From the NCBI GenBank assembly GCA_036250195.1, contig JAVHZZ010000008.1:12542434-12606433 (forward strand): a DNA stretch of 64,000 bases, in the 5' to 3' direction. The notes below the pieces were generated by a model that did not search any database, was not told the DNA's origin, and saw only the letters and a list, made by a program, of their open reading frames with translations. The position numbers and the translations under genes were made by a program. This document shows positions 47,400 to 58,955 of the stretch, in pieces. The DNA comes from Mixophyes australis (lineage: Eukaryota > Chordata > Amphibia > Anura > Limnodynastidae). Position 1 is the stretch's first letter; every line of letters starts with the position of its first letter.

Positions 47400-49915
47400 C
47401 AGGCTGTGATCAGGAAAACCCCAAATAGTATATTATCTTCTTAGGTATTAGTGCAGCTTTAAGCACAATTATCATCGGACAATTCTGCCTTGTTGTGGTT
47501 TTTCAACACAAGTCCTTGTAAAAGTAGGATTTCCGCACTTGCCGTTCCAGTATTAAAAAAGTGCATATCGCTTTAAATATGCCCCTTAGCCATTACACAG
47601 GCACTACACACATATTTATGAATCAAGTATTCTGGATAAAATCCCTGCACAAGTGAAAGGACTCTGAGACACTGATCAATGACTCCAGTTTAGAGGTATG
47701 CTACCAGTGGAGGCCTTGACAACATCTTTGAAGCAAATACAGATTAAAAGATCTTTACTTGCAGAACATACCAACTGGATTTCTCGTGCTGTCAGGGACC
47801 ACTTGCACAGAATAGAGGCTAGTAATAGTTGCCCTGACACTATGGCAGGGTCATGCTGCCCTGTATGTATTATGCCCTCATTGACATGACAGGTTAGAAG
47901 AAGCAAGTTTGCAATGCATCTCTGCAAAATGATTTTATTCTCAGCCATAAGAACACAGTTTAAAGGTTCCTAAAAAAATATATGGAGAAATACATTTTAA
48001 CAGACATAACATTTTTTTTTAATACACCACTTATTAATATACATCAAAAAACCCACAAACGCTTCGCACATATATTTTACAAATGTGAATCAAACTTATG
48101 CAAACTAAATTAGTCAGCAATATCTGCTCAATGACCATCTGTGGAACGGTCCAGCTAGCCAAACTTTCATTTCCTCTCCCCTTTTACTTGACCTAGCACA
48201 ACACTACAACCACAAATATTTAAACATCTCAGCAAACCGCATTGTGAAATCATAGATGTGCAATAAATCTCAGTAGAACTAGATGTTTGTGTTAGCACTA
48301 AGGCCTCAATTTACTATTCAATCCATATCTGGGGAAATAAATTTCTAAAAAAAAAAAATGCTGTATTTCCCAATTATAGGCTACGGAGATGTGTGGAACG
48401 TTGAACGATCATATTTCAGGAACCATCACAGATGACACTCTGCAGCAATTTTGTTTAATGCACTCTGTGCTCTGCCTGTGCATTCTGCAAAAATCACACA
48501 CATGCAAAACTAATTTAAGAGCAGAAAAATGCATTTACCTAGCATTGTCGTGCCTCCAAGTTTGCATTAATCATCTTACAGTGGTGTGAAATTTCATTGA
48601 GCTGGGGTTATTGTGATTGCAAATTGCTCAGAATATGCAGGAATATTTATAATGATGTCAAGGGGGAAAAAAATAGAGAGGTTATGGGAAGGTGCATCCT
48701 GGAGACTGGGTAGGACTGTACTGCGAATATTCACGAGCAAAGTGAACTGTGGATTTGTTTTCAGGCTTCACAATTGCATCTAGTGCTTTTACATTTAACT
48801 TCATTGTGCAAGGCATAGATAGTGAGTTCAATTTTGCAGCATCAAATGAGAAAACTCATTTTTCACTGCAAGCAGAGAGGAAGAGATATGCTGCATCTGT
48901 TTACTAAATAGTCACAAACAAATAGAAAATAAACATGGAAAACACATAATATGATTAGAGGTCAATGCACAGGAGGAACAAAAAAACTGATCTAGATTCA
49001 ACATATGGCTGCAAGCTGGATCTAAAGGATTGCACATTACATAAATCCCTCACACTTTTCAGCCTCCCTCACCTTCTGCCTGAATTCTGATTCCTCTGTG
49101 TTCATCTCTGCTAAATCACACTTCGCTTTCATAGAAGACTGTACACTCTGCTGATTCCTAACACCAAAAATCCCATTCCTAACGGTTAACCCATTCCGTG
49201 ATACGTTTGGTGTGTCAGGAGCTGTGCATCCTACTGAAGAAGGCTCTGCTACCCAAAGGGTTAAATTTCCTGCTCTGCATTTAAAGAACAAACCCCTTTA
49301 AAGTCACCTTTTAATACGAAGGAAAAAAAAAAAGCCATCAAAGTAAATATTGGCACATCATTTAATTGAGCATGTCCAACGGCATATGCATATTTATGCA
49401 ACGACGTGCTTAATCGTTTCAAATAACCCAAAAACAAAACCATACCTAGGTCCCAATGGCGAGCAGCATTGTAATTACATTCACATTGCTTGTGGCAAAA
49501 AGCTGAACAGATCAAAGTACCTGGGAGGATGGATAAACACATTTGTGTCTATTTTTATGAGAAGTGAAAGGACAAGACTGCAACATCAGGAGAAGAGGGA
49601 CCAGAGATTACAAAGTATCAATTGATAATTCCAAGTGTTAATGCAGTAAAGTTTGAGGTGGGGGGGGACACACACAAACATTCATCTCTAAGCAGAAATG
49701 GCCAGTGAAGAGGCATTCGGGGCTACAACAGCTTGCCAGCACCATATGTGAACACCATTCATTAAGATAAGACATCAGCAAGGTTTAGCCTATAATCTCC
49801 GTCTACTAATGACTCAAAGTAGGGTAAGAGATGTGTTTGCATTGAAATAAAATGACTCATATAACAATGCTCATATGTAGTGTCATTATGCATTGTTTTA
49901 TTAAACTAGAAAAAC
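47400..49915. other. promoter-proximal intron 1 sequence, almost repeat-free
   Basis: Compared with the rest of the window this stretch shows no MITE, SINE or LINE copy that I could recognise. The same holds for 49975-51350. Low repeat density next to exon 1 suggests constraint, but that is inference. Confidence 0.45.
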
Positions 49916-49917
49916 TA

Positions 49918-49920
<3 letters not shown>

Positions 49921-49970
<50 letters not shown>
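49921..49970. repeat. (AT)n microsatellite
   Basis: 25 uninterrupted AT units, about 1.5 kb inside NEGR1 intron 1 from exon 1. Confidence 0.95.
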
Positions 49971-49972
<2 letters not shown>

Positions 49973-51527
49973 ACATTTACAGTACAGATATATAGACATA
50001 ACCTCTAATTTTGCTATACATGAACCGTATAGCGGAATATTTAGAAAATACATATCCTTGATCTGATGTAATGCTATATATTTAGTTACAGTATGATGAT
50101 CAGTTAAGCAAACATCAAGAGCCTGGTTGTTGACACATAATTAATGTATGTATGATAAAATGCTGGCAATAAGCTGCACAAATGAACATGTAACATTGAG
50201 ATAATTATTTAATACCACCAACAGTTACTTGTCAACAGTGTATATATGTACAGTATACATACAGTATGCTTATTGGTTTAGGAAGTGTAAGATTTTAATT
50301 TGTAAATGTAACACAGATAGACCAGTGAATGCTTCCTCTACCTGGTATAAGGGAAGCAGTTATAAGCTTCTCAGCACTGTTAAATCCAGCAAGCTAATGA
50401 TCATAGTATTACAGTGTGTTGTCTCATTAAGGCTGAGGAAGATGCAAAGACCAGCTCAGTATAGGAAGGTCTAAACACAATTAACAGACAGTAGCAAGTG
50501 TGAGTGTTGCTTGCACAAGGGTGGGTAAATGAGTTTGTGCGTGGCAGTGACAAGACCATCACACAAAAGTGTGTTTATCACAACAGAGATTCCAATGTCC
50601 AAGGCATCAAGCATTACAACAGTCTAATTCAAGGAGGGACCGTCCCAGCCACTGTTAACACTACAAGAGAACAAGTCAGCCATGCACAACAGTTGTGTAT
50701 TTGGAAAGCTGAAATCTCTTTATGTGGATGAAGTCTGGTGACATTTGGCAGAAAGAGGAGAGTCACCAGCTGAGTGCTGGCCAAGGTCTGCAATTACACA
50801 AACATCTTTGCAACACCATGCATGATAATGTGGTTGTTGTTTTTTTTTTGGGGGGGGGAGCTGGAGAGGGGGGGCTGTAAGGATAGTGGGGTCTTGGGGC
50901 AATAAGAAACTAACACACCAGTGATTTGCATTGGATTGTGTTGGTGTTGTCTCAGCAATCATTTAACCCTTTTAAGCAACAGAGATATAAGCAATACTAG
51001 TAAACAACATACTGGATGGAGCCATGAAGTCATTAACCCTTGCTAGCCATGGGCACAGCAGTGCATATTAAGCAGCATAGCTGAGTCCTCATCATTTAGG
51101 CTTTGAGGGTAGCACTGTATCGCCCCTTTCTCTGCAAATCTGAAGTAATACCCCCCTGAGCTGAGTATTAGTTACACCAACTTACACTCTCCCAAAGCAG
51201 AGCTTTCTCTTCCACACAGCTCCCTCTAACCCTCATGCACAGACATGTCCATAAACAAACCTGAGGCATCCACTGGCTCAACAGCCCAGATAGGGGGAAA
51301 AAAAAAAAGTAGTAGTAGTACAGCGAGTGAAGAAGCAGCTCTGGTGCAGACATAGACCCCCAAATCTCCGAACGTTGCGCGCAATGAAAGCGCAAAAGCG
51401 CAAAACAGCGCGCACACACATTTCCTTTCTTGTTTTTATCCTGTACAGAAGTGCAAAGTAGTACTGAATATACTAAGAAGGGACACAAGTAATGACAAGA
51501 CAGCATGACATCCCTGGGATCTCCTAC

Positions 51528-51709
51528 CTAAGTATGGCTGTGTCCCCTTGCTTGACGACGACCAGGTAGTTGTCCGCCGGCCTGGGGTAGTCCATGTTCT
51601 GTCCAGCGGGCAGGCAGGAGGGCAGCAGGCAGCACACACTGAGGATGACAGCGGCCAGCCACTGGTTTGTGCAGCAAGCAGCACCCTGCACCAACATCAT
51701 CATGTCCAT
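51528..51709 (-). CDS. NEGR1: NEGR1 coding exon 1 (signal peptide and start of first Ig domain)
   Basis: First coding exon of neuronal growth regulator 1 (Kilon/neurotractin), a GPI-anchored IgLON protein with three Ig domains that acts in neuronal adhesion and neurite growth. The exon gives 60 codons plus two bases. Its start MDMMMLVQGA, the stretch NQWLAAV and the end CCLLPSCLPAGQ match the known NEGR1 signal peptide closely and differ from LSAMP, OPCML and NTM as I know them. Residues 1 to about 37 form a hydrophobic secretion signal; KQGDTAIL opens Ig domain 1. The ATG at 51709 has G at -3 and at +4. The exon ends CTTAG followed by the donor GTAGGA, splitting an Arg codon in phase 2 as expected for this gene; the frame meets a stop at once inside the intron. 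Residues 39-55 (MDYPRPADNYLVVVKQG) differ from the mammalian protein as I recall it, including about one extra residue. Later exons lie outside the window, to the left. Confidence 0.93.
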
Positions 51710-52180
51710 CACTGCTGGGGCTGCCCCTGTCAGCCTGGGATCCCTGGCAGAGCGCAGGAGGAGGAGTGCAGGAGAAGGCGCTGCTGCTGGAGAATGAGCA
51801 GGCAAGGCAGCTGCGGCAGCGCACGGCCCCCAGGCTCTCAGCCGGTTGCCATGCGGCCGTTTCCTTAGCAACCACAGCCAGGGAGTGCTGCTGCTGCTGC
51901 TGCTGGTGGTGATGGTGATGGTGATGGAGCAGAGAGATAGTGCAACACCCAGCACCCTCACTCACACTGGCAACCCCCCCCCCCCCCCTGATCCCCTTCA
52001 CCCCCCTCTCTACATGGACTGTTTCTGTTATTGGCAGCTAGGGCACAGCTCAGCAAGGGTTAAGTCAGGGGGATTTATCTAGGAAAGGGTTAATTACAGA
52101 CAGAACAGTGAGACAACTTTTAATTAGTGAGACACAGTGAATTATTAACAGAGGGAAGTTATCCTCCTCTATATAACGCC
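51710..52180 (-). promoter_or_regulatory. NEGR1: NEGR1 5' leader and probable core promoter region
   Basis: From 51710 to about 51900 the DNA is GC-rich with many CpGs, unlike the surrounding AT-rich sequence, which suits a CpG-island-type promoter and leader. It holds a (CTG)n run at about 51888-51906 next to a GATGGT run. On the minus strand the reading frame of NEGR1 stays open upstream of the ATG to beyond 51961 but contains no upstream in-frame ATG. A TATATAG match on the minus strand lies at 52169-52175, but nothing shows that it is used. A GCGC-rich cluster at 51374-51413 lies just inside intron 1. The start site cannot be placed from sequence alone. Confidence 0.5.
51838..51852 (-). 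other. short upstream ORF in the presumed NEGR1 leader
   Basis: The minus strand reads ATG GCA ACC GGC TGA, four codons and a stop, ending 128 nt before the NEGR1 start and out of frame with it. Between it and the main ATG there is no other ATG. A second upstream ATG at 52013-52015 is followed directly by TAG, giving a start-stop element. Both matter only if the transcript begins upstream of them. Confidence 0.4.
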
Positions 52181-52184
52181 CTAT

Positions 52185-52582
52185 CTCTCACTCTCTCTAC
52201 ACCTTCTCTTTTTCTTTCTTGCACTCTCTTTGTTTCTTTCTCTCTCTCACTCTCTCTTTCCCAACCTCTACCCCTTCTCTCTTATCTCTGTCTTTCTCTC
52301 TTTTCCTCTATTCCTTCCTACCCTACTCCCTCTCTTACTGTCTCGTTCTCTCTCTAGATCATTTTACCCCTCTGTCCTATCCTCTAATTACAACCTGTGC
52401 TCTGTGCCTCTCTATCCTGCTCCCCTACTAAATATCATCAGAACTCTCTACTCTCTTTCTCTCTCTCTCTTTCTCTCTCCACATATCCCACATCTATCTC
52501 TCATCCCACTCGCTCCCTCCCTAAATATCCTCACATCCCCTTCTATTCCTCTTATCCCACATTCTCTCCCCCTCTCTCCCCC

Positions 52583-52618
<36 letters not shown>

Positions 52619-53530
52619 TCTCTCTCTCTCTCTTTCTCCCTCTCTCTCTATCTCTCTCACTCTTATACTCTCTCTCCACATATCCCTCATCTATCTCTCA
52701 TCCCACTCACTCCTTCCCTAAATATCCCCATATCCCCTTCTAGTGCTCTTTTCTCTCATTCCACATTCTCTATCTCTCTATCTCTCTATCTCTCTCTCTC
52801 TATCTATCTCTCTTTCTCATACTTTCTCTCTCCACATATATCCCATCTATCTCTCATCCCACTCGCTGCAGCCCCCCTCCCCAAATATCTTCATAGCCCC
52901 CTGCTATTTCTCTTTTCTCTCATCCCATAATTCTCTCTCTCTCTCTCTCTCATACACACTCTCTATCAAACTCCCTCATACTCTCTCTCTCTTCATACTC
53001 TCTCTCTCATACACACTCTCTGTCAGTCTCCCTCATACACTCTCTCTCTCTCTCTTCATTCTCTCTCTCTCATACACACTCTCTGTCAGATACTCTCTCT
53101 CTCTTCATACTCTCTCTGTCATATACACTCTCTGTCAGTCTCCCTCATACACTCTCTCTCTCTTCATACTCTCTCTCTCTCTCTCATACACACTCTCTGT
53201 CAGTCTCCCTCATACACTCTCTCTCTCTTCATACTCTCTCTCTCTCTCTCATACACACTCTCTGTCAGTCTCCCTCATACACTCTCTCTCTCTTCATACT
53301 CTCTCTCTCTCTCTCTCATACACACTCTCTGTCAGTCTCCCTCATACACTCTCTCTCTCTTCATACTCTCTCTCTCTCTCTCTCTCATACACACTCTCTG
53401 TCAGTCTCCCTCATACACTCTCTCTCTCTTCATACTTTTTCTCTCTCTCATACACACTCTCTTTCTCTCTCTCTTTCATACTTTCTCTCTCTATTATATT
53501 CTCACTCCCTCTCTTTCTCTTCCATCACTG
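52185..53530. repeat. 1.3-kb CT-rich (GA-rich on the NEGR1 sense strand) low-complexity tract
   Basis: Nearly continuous pyrimidine on the plus strand, mostly (CT)n, with CACA and CATA interruptions. From about 52930 to 53470 it forms a tandem array of roughly 60-68 bp units built from CTCATACACACTCTC, TGTCAGTCTCCCTCATACAC and a (CT)n spacer of varying length, seven or so copies. It lies directly upstream of the NEGR1 leader. The long open frames across it are products of the repeat. Confidence 0.9.
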
Positions 53531-53534
53531 TCAC

Positions 53535-54800
53535 TTTGTTTCAATAAATGTTGCTGTCAGTCAGCAGTCACACTGTATTCTTTCCTGTAACCCTCAGTCC
53601 AGTGACGGAGACACAACGCACCAGCAGTCAGTCACTATATACTGTATCCCTGTCACTCCCAGGACCCCACTCTGTAAAGCCCCTGCCTCTCACCGTGTCC
53701 CACCCTAACTGCCCCCTCTTGTATGGCTGACTAGGAGCTAGAGTGCAGACCTTAACTGAACTCTCCTCCAACACTGGATTCTGTGACCTCTTCCTGAGAG
53801 ACTGCCTGTATCGTGGATGCAGCCTCTGTGTGTCTCTGTGTCATCTCGCATCTCACTGTTGTCTTCTCATTATTCCACAGACTCTGCAGCTGTCACTTTC
53901 TCATTCACCTGTCACATCCTTCTTCATTTACTAGTTCATTTTCTCTCTCTTCCTTTACACCAAGTGTTGCCTTTCTAATTTTGTCTCCTTTTGCCTGTCA
54001 CAATCTATCATCCAGATTCCTGCTCCTAAGTTCACCATTATTACACCCATTCACATGTTGTTTCTATTTACACCAAGGACTGTACATTCCATTAGTTATC
54101 ATGCACTTACACACTCACACACAGATTTACTGGAAGCCGGTGTTTTGCATAGCTATATAAAGGTTTTTCTTTATTTTTTGTTGTATTTGCATATTACCTA
54201 AACACAGATTTGCACACACCATATGGGATTGTATTAACCTTCTACTCATTTTTTTACACTGCAGAGTTTATAATAGTGTTCAGGTCTTCATGGGGTGTGA
54301 ACAATGAAGTTTTCTATGTAATTTCATTTTTATAGATTTGTGCCTTATAATCTCTTATCGCCATGATTTACCAAATTACCTATCAACGGAGTAGCTGAAC
54401 AATACGATACTGCCCCAGAGTGGTAGGGGCACTGCGCACGTGGTTAGATTTCGGCATTCAGTTTCACTAGTCTAAAAAAAAAATGTTTAAAAAAAAATAT
54501 ATATTTGAAAACCTTTTCACGCGTTTTTTTTTTTTTTTAAATGATGCTCATTTGTTACCGCCATCCTGACATTGAGATAACAGAATGGGTATGGTGGTGA
54601 TACCTGTACTGCCACGAAACTGGTAAAGGGGCTTCTCCATACCAAGGTGAACTACGCTGTCAGCGGGGGCTTTTCAAGGAGATAACAGTGTTATTGCTGG
54701 TAGTAACCCGATCATGTATGGGGCAAAGCGAAAAAAGCCCCTTCGCTGGCGTACAATATCATTGTCGCAGGCAATAGAGCTTAGTTGTTAGTGAAGTTCT
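53535..54800. other. upstream intergenic sequence, nothing recognised
   Basis: Moderately pyrimidine-rich to about 54110, then AT-rich. No exon or repeat family was assigned. Confidence 0.45.
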
Positions 54801-54801
54801 C

Positions 54802-55007
54802 TATACATCCCCAACATGTCTATCCCCTGGCAGTGGGGCAGGGGGCGTGGTCACATAGAAAGGAGGCATGGCCACACCCCCAGAGGGCTGCCTTTTGCTG
54901 CCCATAACATCCCTCTCTTCCCCCACTATTCCCACCCAAGGGGCAAACATGTACAGTTGGACAGAGCCCTAAAATTGGGACTGTCCCACTGAAAGTTGGG
55001 AGGCATG
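54802..55007 (+). mobile_element. CATACCTCCC-family MITE with 6-bp target duplication
   Basis: Starts TATACATCCCCAACATG and ends AGTTGGGAGGCATG. Perfect 6-bp duplications GTTCTC lie at 54796-54801 and 55008-55013. It shares the GGCGTGGTCAC and GGCATGGCCACACCCC core with the 21796 copy. Confidence 0.8.
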
Positions 55008-55098
55008 GTTCTCCTAGTTACCATAGAATACAAAGTTAGATGATGATCACACACCTGTGACAAGGCTCCTGTTTATGGGTATAAATATATAAATATGG

Positions 55099-55380
55099 CA
55101 TGCTCATCAACTTTCTACACCTCCCTTCAGAAGATCCTGGAGGAGGCAAAAATGTGAGGATGGAAGCGGGGGGGGGGGGGGGCAGCTGGGGCACGGCGTG
55201 GTGACTCGTGTCATTTTGGCCACACCCCCATGATTCAATAATGCAAAAGCATCATTTTGCAGCAGGGGGGATATAGTTCTCAGCAATTGCGTCATAGAGG
55301 TTCCCATCCTACCCCCTTCACCAGGAACTGGGCAGAATGTGGGAGAGTGGCTGGATATTCCACGAGAGTGGCCAAGTATG
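55099..55380 (+). mobile_element. CATACTTGCC-family MITE, diverged, 8-bp target duplication
   Basis: The left end CATGCTCATCAACTTTC is diverged; the right end reads GTGGCCAAGTATG. Perfect 8-bp duplications AAATATGG lie at 55091-55098 and 55381-55388. It contains a 16-base G run at about 55168-55183. Another terminus of the family (CATACTTGGCAACG) follows at about 55409. Confidence 0.82.
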
Positions 55381-55904
55381 AAATATGGTTATATATTAAA
55401 CATACTTGGCAACGTTTAAGACCTGTCCTCTGGGAGATCCCCGGAGTACTGGCCATATGACAAGTACAGGGGGTGTAGTGACGCCGTTGCCCCCTTCTAG
55501 TTAAAAAACCCGAAATTTACGGAATTGAATAGTGGCAGATGGGACTTATTTGCTATCTGTGGTATGAAGATCCTCTAAACCAGTGGGTCCATAAGTCTCC
55601 ATGGGTCCAAACAACATTGCCCACCACCGAAGCTGAGATTAGCGCAGCAAGGGACCCGGGGAGCGTGAGGGGGGCCACGACACTGCTGGATCCCAGAACC
55701 GTCACTCTAATAAGTCTATCTTTGCCTTTATTGTAGCTTTGCTATTTTCACACAAAAAATATTCTATCTTTTTGCAAGAGTTCTCCTTAAATGACAATGT
55801 TTAAAGTAGTAAATATCATCATAATTATCGTAGATTTGTAAGAGGCCACAGATTTGTAAGAGTGTAAGGCCACTGTTACAAATCTGTAAAATCTTACAAA
55901 TCTG

Positions 55905-56545
55905 CCTACTGCAGCGCCGTACAGTAGGGAAAACAGGACATACATAAAACAGGGACATGCAAGTCAGACAAAACAGATGTAGACATTAAAAACAAGGGTA
56001 TGGAGGACCCTGCTCATTAGAGAGCTTACATTCTAAAGGAAAGAGGGCACAGTTGAAATAAGAGGAGCGAGTGTGGCTCAGAGTGGAGATTGGGACAGTT
56101 GTGAGGGTGCATTAGTGTGAATAGTGTTATCGGGGATAAGGTCACCTCTAAAAAAAGAGATGGGTTTTCAAAGAGCATCTAAAGATTTGAAGGCTGTGGG
56201 AAAGTCTGATTGAGCGTGGTAGGGAATTCCATAAGTGGGGAGCAGCACGGGAGAAGTCTTGTAGGTGGGAGTGAGAGGTGGTTACCAGAGACGAGACAAG
56301 GTGCAGATCAGAGGTAGATCTAAGAGGGTGGGAGGGAGTGTATTTTGATATGAGATTTGATATGTATGAAGGGTGGTGTTGTTGAGGGCTTTGTAGGTAA
56401 GGGTGAGTAATTTGAATTTGATTCTGGAGGACACAGGGAGCCAGTGAAGGGATTTGCAGAGTGGCGCAGCAGATGTTGAGCGGTGAGAGAGGAAGATCAG
56501 TCTTGTAGCAGCATTTAGGATGGGTTGAATTGTGGATATATGGGA
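55905..56545 (-). mobile_element. L2/CR1-like LINE 3' fragment
   Basis: Same layout as the 22083 copy: GAGAGCTTACATTCTAAAGG, then ATGGGTTTTCAAAGAGCATC, then AGGGAATTCCATAAGTGGGG, and on to GGCTTTGTAGGTAAGGGTGA and AGCGGTGAGAGAGGAAGATC, which also occur in the 2063 copy. Frames are broken; it is a 5'-truncated dead copy. Confidence 0.75.
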
Positions 56546-57114
56546 GTCAGGAATTTTTGTTTGTTACATCATATTGCATGGATATAAAGCTCTGCAATGC
56601 TAAGTAAAATCAGGAATGTCTTTATATATTAGATACCTTAGCCAGTTTATTTGCATAAAGAGTTCTGGAAAATTAAATCTTGTCTTCTGGATTTTGTGCA
56701 TAGTCAGGTCCATATTTGTGCCTAACTTATAGCACATTGAGGTACCAGTGATCTGCCCATCGTCACTTACACAATAAACTCATTTAATATATCATAAGTG
56801 CGCATTCATGTACAGAGTCATAGAATAGACTTTCATTACATCATGACAGGACTTCAGCCATTGACCACAGTGATCAATCCACTTTTGCACACAGCTATTA
56901 TAATAATGAACGGTTGATAGTCTGAGCAAAAAAAGTACAAGTAAACAAAGTGCTTAAATACCTATGGGACAGAGAGTTTGTTGAAACCCACTGGACCTCA
57001 TTCAATGAATCGTATTCGATGCACACCATAAAAATACCTTGGTTCTGTACTGGTGAGTCTGATGGTCCACAGAAAACACATCTATATGAATGTCAACTAA
57101 GGCTCTGTTGAGGA

Positions 57115-57412
57115 GTAAAGCAAAAATAAGAAGCAAAATTTGCACCTTGGCAAAACCATGTTGCATTGGAGATGGGAGGTAAATTTAAAATGTGGGAACA
57201 GATTTATAGTTGGGGTAGGTCATGTCCTAGATTTACTTTACATTTCAGTGTAGAAATAAAGCTTTCAGGTATGTGTGTGTTACATGAAAAAGCAGCCAGC
57301 ATTTTCCTTCCGTGAAAGAAATTAATTAATTTGCGCCCATTGCATTGTAACATGCTTTGTCCAGGAGCAAATTTGCACCTTTTTATCCTTTGCTCCTATT
57401 TCAGCATCAGGT
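57115..57412. mobile_element. second copy of the 44482 MITE
   Basis: Near-identical body with degenerate ends (AGGAGTAAAGC at the left, TTTCAGCATCAGG at the right). It lies directly before the 57458 element. Confidence 0.75.
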
Positions 57413-57457
57413 TTTAAGTGCATGTAGAGTCTGAAAACTATGCACTGTGTAATTGTG

Positions 57458-58209
57458 TATTTAAGTCATTAAGAACGTATCTCTGTTTTTAGAGCTTATC
57501 GTACGCAATTCTCTTCTGCGCATGTCCAGAACGAGGACACTCGGCCGTCAACAAAAGCAAGTCCGCTGCGTATGCCAACACAAATGGCAGTTACGACGGT
57601 CTACGATTTCGGGGAGTCAACAGGGTAGGGAATGGGCGTGTGCCCGTACTCAATGCACAATGTGGGCGTGCCAGACTGAAGCGCATGCAGCCACGTCGGA
57701 ATGAAGCTCTGCGTGTGTGAGAGTTTCTTGTTTTTCTGCCGTATCTCTTGCACCAGCTACAGGTCTAGTCTAAGTCCTGGGTCAGTAGTGTATGCAGCTA
57801 TAACATGTGTCTGCAATCAGGGGCAACTGTAAGAATGTATTTTATGTACAGTAGACATTAAGGACAGCCTAACCCTAATGTTTTTCAACGGGAAAAAAAA
57901 TTATATTATTTTTTTTTTTTATACAATTTCCATTTCTAATTATAAATAACTATATTATTGACAGGTAACATTAATTGATTAATATTTTTTTTCTGTACGT
58001 TCTTTTGAGCTTTCATATTCCCCCTACATATTGTACGTATCCTGCAGTGTCTGGTCTAGTACAGCAGAGTGACCCTACACCCACAGTCATCACCACACGT
58101 ATCCTGAGATCCGCTCCTTGCTGACTCCGGGAGTACGCAGAGCCGATTTACGCGCCGTTGAGAACAACTGCACGATGCGCTCCGTATGCTGCCTTAATGA
58201 CTCAGGCCC
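57458..58209. mobile_element. GGGCCTGATTCAT-family element, diverged copy
   Basis: Shares with 39358-40692 the blocks GCCGTATCTCTTGCACCAGC, AACTGTAAGAATGTATTTTA and TTTTTTTTCTGTACGTTCTTTT, and the end CTTAATGACTCAGGCCC. The left end TAAGTCATTAAGAACG is decayed. Confidence 0.7.
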
Positions 58210-58214
58210 TTTAA

Positions 58215-58908
58215 TTGTTTTTTTCATAAACTATTAGGTTTATCCTCATTCAGGGCTTAAATCAATCAGGACAGTGAGCGGACTGTTTTTATTACGTGAC
58301 GTTTTTGTGTGTATTTATCAATTTATTACATTTTTAGGGATGTGTCTAGAAATGGGGCAAGTACAATATAAAGTGAAAGAAAGGGACCCAATAAAAGGAT
58401 GAGACCTAAAGACCACCAACTCCGAGCTGGGGTAAAAGGCCTTTTGTGAAGTGATAAAAGTTATGTGCCCATCCAATCCGTATGCCCCTAAAATTGTGCC
58501 CTCTCCATCTTTATATCTCATTTAAATCTTGTCTCTGCACCGCTCTGTAATCCTAGGCACACCGGTGCATCCGCTCTGTACCGTACATAGCCAGGAATAC
58601 CCGCATTCAACCCGACTCCTCCGCTCAGTTATAAACGTCTGCTCTCCGTAAGTCCATGCGACTCTGTGGAAATCTAGACGCACTCGGACAAATCGAGGTG
58701 CAACGGTGGGTCCAAGACTCATTCTGCTCTGTGCAGTGATGAATAGATATATAGGTGTTAAATAGCAAGAGATAGATATTTACTGTATATCAATTTAGTT
58801 CACGCTATATGCCTATTTACATATTACAAGTATTTATGAGCATTTATTTATTTATTTAAATATATATATATATATATATATTTACTGGAAATGTTCAAAA
58901 ATACTTAT

Positions 58909-58955
<47 letters not shown>

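Larger units (their letters stand above)
1..51527 (-). other. NEGR1: NEGR1 intron 1 (5' part, continues beyond the window)
   Basis: This follows from the exon 1 donor at 51527-51526 and the minus orientation. No exon resembling NEGR1 exon 2 (which would continue with the Cys and Trp of Ig domain 1) was recognised, so the intron exceeds 51 kb. NEGR1 is known to have very long introns in mammals. The interval is AT-rich and heavily populated by the transposon copies and tandem arrays listed separately. Many of these would be transcribed as part of NEGR1 pre-mRNA, on the strand opposite to that printed. Confidence 0.85.

Noticed and set aside
51524..51961. In-frame 84-codon N-terminal extension of NEGR1
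   Set aside because: The frame is open, but the codon at 51961 is GTG and there is no in-frame ATG. The conserved protein starts at the ATG at 51709.
51528..52001. Minus-strand ORF with His and Gln runs overlapping NEGR1
   Set aside because: Starts at GTG, out of frame with NEGR1. The runs come from the GATGGT and CTG repeats in the leader.
52127..53708. Ser/Leu-rich ORFs up to 321 codons
   Set aside because: Translation of the (CT)n tract; no start context, domain or non-repeat sequence.
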